This document shows, in pieces, positions 33,075 to 41,018 of a DNA stretch of 64,000 nucleotides (position 1 is its first letter; the number at the start of each line of letters is the position of its first letter). The notes under the pieces were generated by a model that saw only the letters and a program-made list of their open reading frames with translations, ran no database searches and was not told the DNA's origin. The DNA is from Thermococcus sp. M36 (GTDB taxonomy: Archaea > Methanobacteriota_B > Thermococci > Thermococcales > Thermococcaceae): positions 186,001 through 250,000 of the forward strand of contig NZ_SNUH01000001.1 of NCBI RefSeq assembly GCF_012027355.1. Reading direction: 5' to 3'. A program made the translations under genes and the position numbers.

Positions 33075-33173
33075 ATCTAGCTCCCTTTCCTTTTCCTTCG
33101 GACCCTTCTGGACGCTTCAAACACGGTTGAAGTCGTGAAAAGCTTTAATACATTCCAGCCGCACCTTCTTTAG

Positions 33174-33842
33174 GTGGCGCGCTTGGACTACGAGACGATA
33201 GACATACACGACGAGCGGGCGAAGGAGCTCGCCCAGATCCTTGTAAACGACAAGGCCATAGCTATTCTTCACCTTGTTGAAGACCGTGCACTTTCGATAA
33301 GCGAAATCTCCCGGGAGCTGAACCTGCCCATCTCCACGGTCTCGTACCACGTAGATAAAATGCTCAACGTTGGTCTGATCGAGGTGGCGGGCAAAAAATA
33401 CGGGAAGAGGCTTCAGGAGGTCAAGCTCTACCGCGCCTCGGACAGGCCCATCCTCCTTGTCCCCAGGAAGAGCGTTGCCAAGGTAAAGAAGAAGACCATC
33501 ACGAGCTTCAAGAGGCTGCGTGTCATAAGTCTGGCTCTGGCCGGCCTGGTGTCTGCCGGGGTCTACGTGGCGGCCAAGAGTGCCCTAACCCCCACGGGCA
33601 GCGGGGCGCCCGAAAAAGCGATGTATCAGGCAGTAAACAACGGTACTGCTGTCGTCTCCCAGACCATCCATACCCCAGCTCCAACCAACACGAGCACCCA
33701 GGCAGTGCTTCATGAAGTTCAGTCAACCTCCCCCAGTCCGGGTCTGTGGGCCCATGAAACTGCAGTACCGGTGGGATTAGCCGTTGCGGCATTCATCTTA
33801 ACGTTTCTCATGGTCTCTTACCTGTTAAAGCGCCGGAGATGA
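33174..33842 (+). CDS. membrane-anchored winged-helix transcriptional regulator
   Basis: 222 residues: an ArsR-like winged HTH (LVNDKAIAILHLVEDRALSISEISRELNLPISTVSYHVDKMLNVGLIEV, about residues 24-80), a basic linker (SVAKVKKKTITSFKRLR), a first membrane helix (VISLALAGLVSAGVYVAA), a Ser/Thr/Pro-rich stretch of about 60 residues and a second helix (VPVGLAVAAFILTFLMVSYLL) ending KRRR. The DNA-binding head would be cytoplasmic and the stalk outside, so it may sense an envelope signal. The start may be GTG 33174 or TTG 33183; CTTTAATA at 33143 suggests a leaderless transcript. Confidence 0.82.
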   Translation: MARLDYETIDIHDERAKELAQILVNDKAIAILHLVEDRALSISEISRELNLPISTVSYHVDKMLNVGLIEVAGKKYGKRLQEVKLYRASDRPILLVPRKSVAKVKKKTITSFKRLRVISLALAGLVSAGVYVAAKSALTPTGSGAPEKAMYQAVNNGTAVVSQTIHTPAPTNTSTQAVLHEVQSTSPSPGLWAHETAVPVGLAVAAFILTFLMVSYLLKRRR

Positions 33843-33891
33843 AGAAAGTTTTTTAAGTTTCCTCCCCAACCCCCTTTAGCGAGGTGATAAA

Positions 33892-34422
33892 ATGGCACCC
33901 AGAATTGCCGTGGGACAAGTGGTTAAGAGGAAGGCAGTCATTGTCAAACCGGACGACACCGTCCACAGGGTCGCCAGGATACTCTCAAAAAACAAGGTCG
34001 GGAGTGCGGTTGTTGTTAAAGGAGATGAGATTGTCGGGATAATAACCGACAGGGACATACTTGACAAGGTCGTGGCAAGGGGACGTGACCCCAAGGAAGT
34101 GAAAGTCGAGGAAGTCATGACCAAGAAGCCCGTAACCATTGAGGACGACTACGATATAAGCGATGCCATTGACAGGATGATGGAGAAGGGCATCAGGAGG
34201 CTCCTCGTTACGAGGCTCGGGCGCCCTATAGGTTTCGTGACAGCCGCGGATCTCCTGGCAGCTCTGAACACGTACAACCAGGAGGAAGAGGAAACGAGTG
34301 AAGAAACCGAGGTCTATGGAATCTGCGAGCTCTGCGGACAGTACGGGCCGCTCTACAAGGTCTACATCGAGGGCGGCGAGAAGTGGATATGCGAGAGCTG
34401 CAAGGACTCGCTCAACCTCTGA
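33892..34422 (+). CDS. CBS-domain pair protein with C-terminal zinc-ribbon-like motif
   Basis: 176 residues: two CBS domains (about 5-62 and 72-130), each with the GSAVVV...GIITDRDIL or RRLLVTR...GFVTAADLL pattern, an acidic linker (EEEETSEET), and a C-terminal CELC...CESC pair (Cys about 144, 147, 167, 170) that probably binds zinc. CBS pairs bind adenine nucleotides as energy or ligand sensors. The effector and partner are unknown. ATG 33892 follows GAGGTGATAAA. The stop overlaps the convergent THEP1 gene by 11 bases. Confidence 0.87.
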   Translation: MAPRIAVGQVVKRKAVIVKPDDTVHRVARILSKNKVGSAVVVKGDEIVGIITDRDILDKVVARGRDPKEVKVEEVMTKKPVTIEDDYDISDAIDRMMEKGIRRLLVTRLGRPIGFVTAADLLAALNTYNQEEEETSEETEVYGICELCGQYGPLYKVYIEGGEKWICESCKDSLNL

Positions 34423-34954
34423 CTCCCTTCAGCTCTTTCATAACTTCATCGAGCACCTCAGCGAAAGCCCTGTTTCTGTTCTCGACACTCAGCGTGTGAA
34501 GTTTCCCCAGCGGCCTGAACCTGTCGGCGAACTTTCTGTGAACAACCGCCAGAAGAGGTTTCTCGAACTTCAGGACTTCCCCCACGACCCTGATGAACTC
34601 GTCGCTCTTGTACTCCATCGGGCCGATCTCATCGATGACTATCAGATCCGCCTCAACGAGCGCCCTTCTTATCGCTGAAACGCCGACGCGCTCGATCTCG
34701 TCCACGTGGACAACGTACTTCCCGAAGGGAACCCCTGGCAAATGAGAAGTTCCCCTGATGCTGGCGAGGGTCCCCTCTTCGCCCGTGTCGAGTGCGGTGA
34801 TCTTAAATCCAATCCTCCTGCCGTCTCTGCGCACCTCTCTGGTTATCATTCCGCCAACGATATATCCCCAGCGGTCGGCTTCTTTAGCAATGCGCTCCAC
34901 GAGCGTGGTCTTTCCAACCCCGGCAGGGCCGGTCACGAATATTCTCAGCGTCAT
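34412..34954 (-). CDS. nucleoside-triphosphatase THEP1 family protein
   Basis: 180 residues: Walker A GPAGVGKTTL at residue 8, IVGGMITREVRR, Walker B VIDEIGPMEYKS and HRKF near residue 150, matching the THEP1/NTPase-1 family, whose members hydrolyse ATP, GTP and CTP slowly in vitro. The physiological role is unsettled (DNA, RNA or nucleotide kinase-like). ATG 34954 is four bases after GGTGATG-type Shine-Dalgarno; an ATG six bases upstream overlaps it. It is divergent from mtnA with 55 bases between starts. Confidence 0.87.
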   Translation of the reverse strand: MTLRIFVTGPAGVGKTTLVERIAKEADRWGYIVGGMITREVRRDGRRIGFKITALDTGEEGTLASIRGTSHLPGVPFGKYVVHVDEIERVGVSAIRRALVEADLIVIDEIGPMEYKSDEFIRVVGEVLKFEKPLLAVVHRKFADRFRPLGKLHTLSVENRNRAFAEVLDEVMKELKGVRG

Positions 34955-35009
34955 TCTCATCACCGAAGGAGATTTAAGTTCCTTCCTTAAACCCTTTGGG
35001 GTGGTGTCT

Positions 35010-36080
35010 ATGGAGGTAAGATACAGGCCAGAGGAGTTGACGAGGCTTCCAAGGAGCGTGACCTACGAGAAAGGAAAGGTCATCATGATCGACCAGACCC
35101 TTTTGCCGAGGGAGTTCAAGACTATCGAGCTGACGACCGTTGACCAAGTCGCGGAAGCGATAGTCACGATGAAAGTCCGCGGTGCGCCGGCGATAGGCGC
35201 GGCTGCCGCTTTTGGCTTGGCCCTCTACGCGGACACAACCAAGGCAAAGACGAAGGACGAGTTCATGGACGGATTTTACTCTGCCTACGACAGGCTCAAG
35301 AACACGAGGCCGACGGCTGTAAACCTCTTCTGGGCCCTCAACAGGATAAAGAAGCTCGTGGAGGAGCACTTTGAAGACCCGCTCCACGAGATTAAGAGGC
35401 TTATCGTCGCCGAGGCCCAGAAAATAGCAGACGAAGATGTTGAGGCGAACCTCAGGATGGGGCACTATGGAGCCAAAGTCCTCCCGGAAGGTAACGTTCT
35501 AACGCACTGCAACGCTGGCAGCTTGGCAACCGTCCACCTCGGAACAGTTGGGGCAGTTCTCAGAGTCATGAACAAGGAGGGTACTCTAAAGCTCCTCTGG
35601 GTGGACGAGACGAGGCCCGTCCTTCAGGGCGCAAGGCTTAGCGCCTGGGAGTATCACTACGACGGAATTCCACTCAAGCTTATAAGCGACAACATGGCCG
35701 GCTTCGTGATGCAGCAGGGAAAGGTCGACGCGATAATAGTCGGCGCTGACAGGATTGTAGCGAACGGCGACTTTGCCAACAAGATCGGCACTTACACACT
35801 AGCAGTTCTCGCGAAGGAGCACGGGATTCCATTCTTCACCGTCGCACCGCTTTCGACGATAGACATGAGCCTCAAGAGCGGGAAAGAGATACCCATAGAG
35901 GAAAGGAAACCGGAGGAAGTTCTCACCTGCGGGGGCTGCAGGATTGCCCCCGATGTGGACGTCTACAACCCAGCCTTCGACGTCACGCCCCACAAGTATC
36001 TCACTGGAATAATCACGGATCAGGGCGTCGTGTGGCCGCCCTTCGAGAGAAACCTACGCAGGCTCTTTAAGATGGAGTGA
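35010..36080 (+). CDS. mtnA: S-methyl-5-thioribose-1-phosphate isomerase / eIF2B-like sugar-phosphate isomerase
   Basis: 356 residues of the MtnA branch of eIF2B-alpha-like proteins: TMKVRGAPAIGAAAAFG at the N-terminus, LTHCNAGSLAT with the catalytic Cys, VDETRPVLQGARLSAWE, and VGADRIVANGDFANKIGTY with the catalytic Asp. It isomerises 5-methylthioribose 1-phosphate to the ribulose form in methionine salvage. The related ribose-1,5-bisphosphate isomerase is shorter (about 320), so MtnA is preferred. ATG 35010 follows GGGGTGGTG. The 3' end overlaps an opposite-strand small gene. Confidence 0.9.
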   Translation: MEVRYRPEELTRLPRSVTYEKGKVIMIDQTLLPREFKTIELTTVDQVAEAIVTMKVRGAPAIGAAAAFGLALYADTTKAKTKDEFMDGFYSAYDRLKNTRPTAVNLFWALNRIKKLVEEHFEDPLHEIKRLIVAEAQKIADEDVEANLRMGHYGAKVLPEGNVLTHCNAGSLATVHLGTVGAVLRVMNKEGTLKLLWVDETRPVLQGARLSAWEYHYDGIPLKLISDNMAGFVMQQGKVDAIIVGADRIVANGDFANKIGTYTLAVLAKEHGIPFFTVAPLSTIDMSLKSGKEIPIEERKPEEVLTCGGCRIAPDVDVYNPAFDVTPHKYLTGIITDQGVVWPPFERNLRRLFKME

Positions 36081-36322
36081 GCCCCTTTCTTTTCCTCTTC
36101 AACAACCTCCTCAACAAAAACGCCCTTTATCTCACCAATTTCTTCCTCCAAAGCGGGCAGGAGCAGGCCTAGGAGCTCCAAAGGCTCAAGGCAGTTGCAG
36201 TCGGTGGAATACTCAAAAGGTTCTTCAGAAAGCTCGACCCGGAGCGATACTCCCCCGTCAGTTTTCAGTACTTCAAAGGGGAACGTGCCGTTTTCTGCAA
36301 TTATCTTACCTTTAACAAGCAT
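36020..36322 (-). CDS. small hypothetical protein overlapping the mtnA 3' end
   Basis: A 100-residue frame beginning MLVKGKIIAENGTFPFEVLK, with beta-strand-like N-terminal half, CNCLEPLELLGLLLPALEEEIGEI in the middle and a basic end (KSLRRFLSKGG). The last 61 bases lie opposite the end of mtnA, so the C-terminus may be constrained by that gene. Codon use over the non-overlapping part is good. The ATG has no strong Shine-Dalgarno, which fits a leaderless message. Family not recognised. Confidence 0.65.
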   Translation of the reverse strand: MLVKGKIIAENGTFPFEVLKTDGGVSLRVELSEEPFEYSTDCNCLEPLELLGLLLPALEEEIGEIKGVFVEEVVEEEKKGAHSILKSLRRFLSKGGHTTP

Positions 36323-36441
36323 CGTCTGCTAAATTGAGTCCACGGATTAAAGGGTTTCTTAATCGGAAGGTTTTAAACCGGTGGTTAAACCCTCCGAGAA
36401 TGTTAAAAGCCTTCTTGCCCAACTTCATCCAGGTGGTGCCA

Positions 36442-37581
36442 ATGTTCTGGCTGAAAACTAGGATAATCGAGGGGGAGGGCTCCCTCGAGAGACTGAAAAA
36501 GGAAATCAAGGGGTACGAGCGTGTCCTCATTCTGGCCTCAAAGTCTATGAAGAGGCACGGCTTCCTGAGCGAGGCCGAGGACTACGTGAAGGAAGCCGGA
36601 GCCGAGGTCTTCTCGATTGCGGGTTTACCAGCAGAGCCAAGCGTTGAGACCGTCGAAGAGCTGCTGCCAAAGCTCAGGGAGGAGTTCCAGCCGGACTTAC
36701 TGGTTGCCCTTGGCGGCGGGAGCGTCATCGACACAACTAAAGCCCTCAAGGTTTTCTATGACGTCCCCGAGCTGAACTTCGAGGAGATTGCCTTCATCGA
36801 CCGCTTTTCGAAGCCGAAGCCTGTTCCCCGGCTCAAAACACCCCTCATAGCGATACCCTCGACGAGCGGAGCCGGTAGTGAGGTTTCTGCCGCAAGCGTG
36901 CTGAAGAAAGGCGAGATCAAGTACAACATAGTGACGCCAGATATAGCGCCCGAGGTCGCAATACTTGACCTAAGGCTTCCGAGAACGATGCCCGCTGAAG
37001 TCGCGAGGAACTCCGGCCTTGACGTCCTCGTCCACGGGATAGAGGCCTACACGACGAAGGTTGCCAATCCCTTCAGCGACGCCATGGCGATTAAGGCGAT
37101 AAAGACCGTTTACAGGTGGTTGCCCTTGTCAGTTAGGGGTGACGAGGAGGCAAGGGCAAGGGTACACTACGCGGCAACAATGGCTGGGATAGCTTTCCTT
37201 AACGCGCGCCTCGGCCTATGCCATGCAATGAGCCACAAGGCGGCATGGATAGGGCCGCACGGCCTCCTCAACGCGGTATTCCTGCCCTACGTGATGGAGT
37301 TCAACGCCGAGAGGAGCGACTACGCGAGGAAGCGCTACGCGGAGATAGCGAGGGAGCTTGGCTTCCAGACGGCGAAGGACCTGATCGAGGTCGTGGGGGA
37401 GCTCAACGAGATGCTCGGAGTTCCTAGGCTGAGCGAGCTGGTTGACGAGGAGACATTCATCTCGAAGGTCGAGGAGATGGCGGAGAAGGCCTACCGCGAC
37501 GGGCTTGTGGCTTTTAACCCCGTCGAGCCGAAGCCCGAGGAGATAAGGGAGCTCTACCTGAGAACCTACAGGGGAGAATGA
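36442..37581 (+). CDS. iron-containing alcohol dehydrogenase
   Basis: 379 residues of the group III (Fe-dependent) ADH family: GGGSVIDTTKAL for NAD(P)H binding, STSGAGSEVSAA, and iron ligands in DVLVHGIEAY (Asp, His), LCHAMSHK (His) and IGPHGLLNAVFLPYV (His). Thermococcales have several such NADP-dependent enzymes that reduce aldehydes to alcohols during sugar or amino-acid fermentation. ATG 36442 follows AGGTGGTG; in-frame codons upstream were rejected. Nine bases separate its stop from that of the convergent MFS pump. Confidence 0.92.
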   Translation: MFWLKTRIIEGEGSLERLKKEIKGYERVLILASKSMKRHGFLSEAEDYVKEAGAEVFSIAGLPAEPSVETVEELLPKLREEFQPDLLVALGGGSVIDTTKALKVFYDVPELNFEEIAFIDRFSKPKPVPRLKTPLIAIPSTSGAGSEVSAASVLKKGEIKYNIVTPDIAPEVAILDLRLPRTMPAEVARNSGLDVLVHGIEAYTTKVANPFSDAMAIKAIKTVYRWLPLSVRGDEEARARVHYAATMAGIAFLNARLGLCHAMSHKAAWIGPHGLLNAVFLPYVMEFNAERSDYARKRYAEIARELGFQTAKDLIEVVGELNEMLGVPRLSELVDEETFISKVEEMAEKAYRDGLVAFNPVEPKPEEIRELYLRTYRGE

Positions 37582-37589
37582 AAAAGAAA

Positions 37590-39068
37590 TCAACCGACGG
37601 TTATTTCCCTTTCTCCCCCGTTCTCCACCTCGTGTATCTTTCCGCCCTTCATGACCTCGACGATGGCAAGGCTCAGCAGGGCGAGGAAGAGGTAAACGAG
37701 CGCCGAAGTTCCGAAGAGCACCTCGTAAGCCTTCTCCGTCGGTATCTTGATCGGCACGGGGGCCTGGGGAATGTGCACGAGTATGTAGTACGTGCTCATC
37801 ACAGTTCCCGCTATGGCCGGCCCCCATGTGGAGCCGAAGTTTCGGAACAGGCTGTTGGCACCGGTTGCCACTCCCATGACCCTCGGCGGAACTGAAAACA
37901 CCAGCACGTTGATGAAGGAGACGTTCATCAGGGTTATTCCGGCCCCGACGACCGTTATGAGGGCCACGAACTGGGTGAGGGAGAGCTGGGTGGCGTACTG
38001 GGAGAGCAGCGCCAGACCGGCACTCGCCGTCAGGGCACCAGTTATGGCGAGGGGCTTTGCGCCTGTCCTGGGCATCAGCTTGCCGGCGAGGGGAGCTACG
38101 ATCAGCATCGCGAGGGCCATCGGGGTCATGAGCAGGCCGCTTTCGAGTATCGTCTTGCCGAAGCCGTACGGCGGCTTCATCTGGAAGATGTAGGTGTTCG
38201 CCTGGCTCATCATAGATATTCCAAAGGCCGCGAACATTATGCCGAGGTTCACTATGGCGGGATTTCTGGAGGATATTATGTCGAGCGGGATCAGCGGGTT
38301 GTCGGTTCTCTTCTCCCAGAGGTAGAGCGCGATGATTCCGATGATGGACACTCCGAAGAGCACGAGGGTCTGCTCCGCCCTCCAGCCGACGTTGGGTGCC
38401 CTCGTCACGGCGACCAGGGCCGGCACGACGGCCCAGACCAGGAAGAGCGCCCCAGGCCAGTCAAGCTTTCCGGGATTCACGTAGCGGCTCTCGCGGAGAA
38501 CCCTCCAGGCGAGTATAAACATCAGAACCGCAAACGGTGCCGCCGAGTGGTACGTCCAGCGCCAGCCGAAGTTCTGGGTTACGTACGCGCCAAGGGGAAG
38601 CGCGATGACCATACCCACTCCAAACATGGCACTTATCATTCCCTGAACCTGAGGCACCATCTCGGGCGGGAACTCCTCACGGACGAGGCTGAAGGCTAAC
38701 GGGAATATCGCCATTCCAAGGCCCTGGATTCCGCGCGATACGAGAAGCCACTGAAAGCTCGGTGCGAAGCCGTTGAGGATAACCCCCAGCGTGTAGAAGC
38801 CCAGAGCGACCAAAAACATCTTCTTCTTGCCGTACATGTCGCCGAGCTTGCCGAGTATGGCGGCACTCACCGTTCCGACGAGGAGGTAAACCGTCAGAAC
38901 CCAGCTGACGTCGTTGGGGTTTATCCCGAACTCCTTCTGTATCGTCGGCAGTGCCGGAGTCAGCATCGCCTCGGTGTACATGACGAGCAGTGGGAGAATG
39001 ATCACGACGAGCATCGCCCTCTTGGCGTAGGCCATGTCGTAGGTTCCGTCCTTCCTCGGGGCTTCCAT
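37590..39068 (-). CDS. MFS drug/proton antiporter, DHA2 (EmrB/QacA) family
   Basis: 492 residues with 14 predicted membrane helices. Motif A GKLGDMYGKKKMF follows helix 2, motif C-like GMVIALPLGAYV lies in helix 5, and SRGIQGLGMAIFPLA is motif B with its Arg; 14 helices indicate the DHA2 group, which exports lipophilic cations, dyes and antibiotics. The substrate is unknown. ATG 39068 stands four bases after GGTGAT. The promoter has a TATA-like CTTTATAAAAC (39100-39110 on this strand) followed by two CGAT-N2-ATCG palindromes, implying repressor control. Confidence 0.92.
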   Translation of the reverse strand: MEAPRKDGTYDMAYAKRAMLVVIILPLLVMYTEAMLTPALPTIQKEFGINPNDVSWVLTVYLLVGTVSAAILGKLGDMYGKKKMFLVALGFYTLGVILNGFAPSFQWLLVSRGIQGLGMAIFPLAFSLVREEFPPEMVPQVQGMISAMFGVGMVIALPLGAYVTQNFGWRWTYHSAAPFAVLMFILAWRVLRESRYVNPGKLDWPGALFLVWAVVPALVAVTRAPNVGWRAEQTLVLFGVSIIGIIALYLWEKRTDNPLIPLDIISSRNPAIVNLGIMFAAFGISMMSQANTYIFQMKPPYGFGKTILESGLLMTPMALAMLIVAPLAGKLMPRTGAKPLAITGALTASAGLALLSQYATQLSLTQFVALITVVGAGITLMNVSFINVLVFSVPPRVMGVATGANSLFRNFGSTWGPAIAGTVMSTYYILVHIPQAPVPIKIPTEKAYEVLFGTSALVYLFLALLSLAIVEVMKGGKIHEVENGGEREITVG

Positions 39069-39077
39069 TGCTATCAC

Positions 39078-39099
39078 CGATGTATCGGACGATATATCG
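39078..39099. promoter_or_regulatory. tandem palindromes CGATGTATCG and CGATATATCG before the MFS gene
   Basis: Two copies of CGAT-N2-ATCG (39078-39087 and 39090-39099) separated by two bases, so their centres are 12 bp apart, on about the same helix face. They lie between the reverse-strand TATA box and the start codon, where binding would block transcription of the efflux pump. Confidence 0.55.
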
Positions 39100-39170
39100 T
39101 TTTATAAAGTTAGCGGTTCGTCGAGCGCTAACTTTTTAGGCGTCCTCCCCATTCAGGTGTGGGGGTTACA

Positions 39171-41018
39171 ATGCTGCTGGATAAAATGACACCAGAGCTC
39201 ACGGCAGAGATCGTCGAGAAGGCCCTTATCGAAAAGGGTCAGAGGCTACCTCATCACAGTCTTCACCGCTGGTGGTCGAGGCGCTTTGCCATTCTCTACA
39301 GGGCAATACTGGCCTCATACCTGACAGACTCAAAAGAGCTTGTTCGTAAAAGTCTTGATAACCCAAAAGCCGTTGAAATCCTTGCTAGAGGAAAAGTCTT
39401 CTATGAGCCGTTTATGGGTGGGGGAACCGGTCTAATCGAAGCGGCCATAATGGGTTATCATTCCATAGGGATAGATATTAATCCAGTTGCGGTTAGAATA
39501 GCCAAATCAACATCGAATCTGCTTAAAGGCAAAGTGGACGCCAAGGAAATTGAGTCGAAGGGAAAAACCATTCTCAGAAAAACCGAAGAAAAGCTAATTG
39601 AAACTGGCTGGTCATGGAATGTGGAGGGAAAGATCGTCTCCTACATCTTTGTAACTAGGGGAAAGATTCCGTCGTGGATCGACAAGTACAGCAGAAACGG
39701 AAAGCCCATTAGGATTTTAAGATGCCCCTACTGCGGCACTATCTTTGAATCCGCTAGGAGCTCTGGAAAGGAAACGTGCCCACACTGTGGAAGATCCTTT
39801 GAGGTAACTCACAAACCGAAGTTTCGCTTGGGCGAAGGATATCCCACACAGGACGGTTACACGGTATGGGCAGTTGAGGTTCGCGAGCAGGATGGAAAGA
39901 AATGGAGAAAAAGGGTCCTCGACGCCAGGGAAATCCTAAATTGGCTTCAGGAAAGTCACTTTAAAGCTATGGAAAAAGCGAACAAAGCCCGTAAGATCCT
40001 TGATCCAGTTCCTCTAGAGGATCTGATGGAAGGGAAAAGGCTAAAGCGCGAGGGCATTAAGCGGTTCTCACAGCTCTTCACCACGAGACAGCTGGCAACT
40101 TTCGTTGCCTTTGCCGAAGCCTGCAGGGAACTAGAATTAGATGAAGAGCTCATTGAAGTTTTCTCCGTGTTCCTTAGTGAGAGCGCGAAATCGTCAAGCC
40201 TTGTCGCTAAGTGGCACTCTCCAATCGGAGAGCCCGTACCGGCGGTTGCCATGAAAACCTACTGGGTTCCCGAGTACACAGTCGAGACTAATCCCCTGGC
40301 AAGGGTTCCCGAAAAACTAGTTCCACTTGCTAGAAACGCCTTGGCGTCCTCAATAAGGAGGGCGGTTCGCATAGCCAGTAGCGAGCTTAGGATTAGTAGG
40401 AACGTAGCTGTAGAGGCTAAGATAGACGATGCCAGAACGTTTGTGCCGGACAAACCCATTGATATAGCGATAGTGGACCCGCCATATATGGACACCGTTA
40501 GGAGCTACGCCTCGCTCTCGATAGTTCACTACGGTGCAATGCGCGTGTTCGATGAAATCGTTGGAATGTCCAACGATGTAGTCCTGGATAATGTGGAAAG
40601 GAACGAGATACCCCGCGATAGGACGGGCTTTGGAAAGGCCATGAAGCTTGTGTTCTCCAACATCGAGAGGGTTCTAACTCCCAGTGGGAGGGTCGTGCTG
40701 TTCTATAACAGGAAATCCGTGCTTGACTGGGAGAACATACTTCAGGCCTCCGTTGAGAGCGGACTACATCCGAGCGTTTCCTACTGGGTAATTGGGGAAC
40801 CCCCAGGAAGGCTTGCTAGGTCCAGGTTGAGGGGTGTCTTTGTAGTCGTACTCACAAGAGAAAAACCTGCGAAAAGCAGAATAGTGTTTACCGAACCCCT
40901 ACACAGGGCTTCCGAGGCCATATTCTTGGATAAGAAAGTTGAAAAGTCAGCCATGAAGGCGCTCTCAAATGCAATAAGCAGGATTTATAATAATGAGCTG
41001 GAGGTGGTGGTTCTCTAA
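39171..41018 (+). CDS. DUF1156-type DNA adenine methyltransferase (DISARM DrmMI-like)
   Basis: About 615 residues. The N-terminus HHSLHRWWSRRFAILYRAIL is the DUF1156-like block; motif I is FYEPFMGGGTGLIE (about 77-90) with GIDINPVA; a zinc ribbon CPYC...CPHC lies at about 185-207; the catalytic DPPY is at about 436-439, followed by RVVLFYNRKS. The order (SAM motif, long insert, DPPY) suits an N6-adenine or N4-cytosine methylase. In class 1 DISARM such a methylase marks self DNA. ATG 39171 follows GGGGGTT; GTG 39159 is the alternative. Codons are more A/T-rich than in neighbouring genes. It converges on the helicase operon, overlapping by 4 bases. Confidence 0.8.
   Translation: MLLDKMTPELTAEIVEKALIEKGQRLPHHSLHRWWSRRFAILYRAILASYLTDSKELVRKSLDNPKAVEILARGKVFYEPFMGGGTGLIEAAIMGYHSIGIDINPVAVRIAKSTSNLLKGKVDAKEIESKGKTILRKTEEKLIETGWSWNVEGKIVSYIFVTRGKIPSWIDKYSRNGKPIRILRCPYCGTIFESARSSGKETCPHCGRSFEVTHKPKFRLGEGYPTQDGYTVWAVEVREQDGKKWRKRVLDAREILNWLQESHFKAMEKANKARKILDPVPLEDLMEGKRLKREGIKRFSQLFTTRQLATFVAFAEACRELELDEELIEVFSVFLSESAKSSSLVAKWHSPIGEPVPAVAMKTYWVPEYTVETNPLARVPEKLVPLARNALASSIRRAVRIASSELRISRNVAVEAKIDDARTFVPDKPIDIAIVDPPYMDTVRSYASLSIVHYGAMRVFDEIVGMSNDVVLDNVERNEIPRDRTGFGKAMKLVFSNIERVLTPSGRVVLFYNRKSVLDWENILQASVESGLHPSVSYWVIGEPPGRLARSRLRGVFVVVLTREKPAKSRIVFTEPLHRASEAIFLDKKVEKSAMKALSNAISRIYNNELEVVVL

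Noticed and set aside
39071-39080. Glycolytic motif (TATCAC) upstream of the MFS gene
   Set aside because: TATCAC is present because GGTGAT is the Shine-Dalgarno on the other strand; no GTGATA partner follows at five bases.
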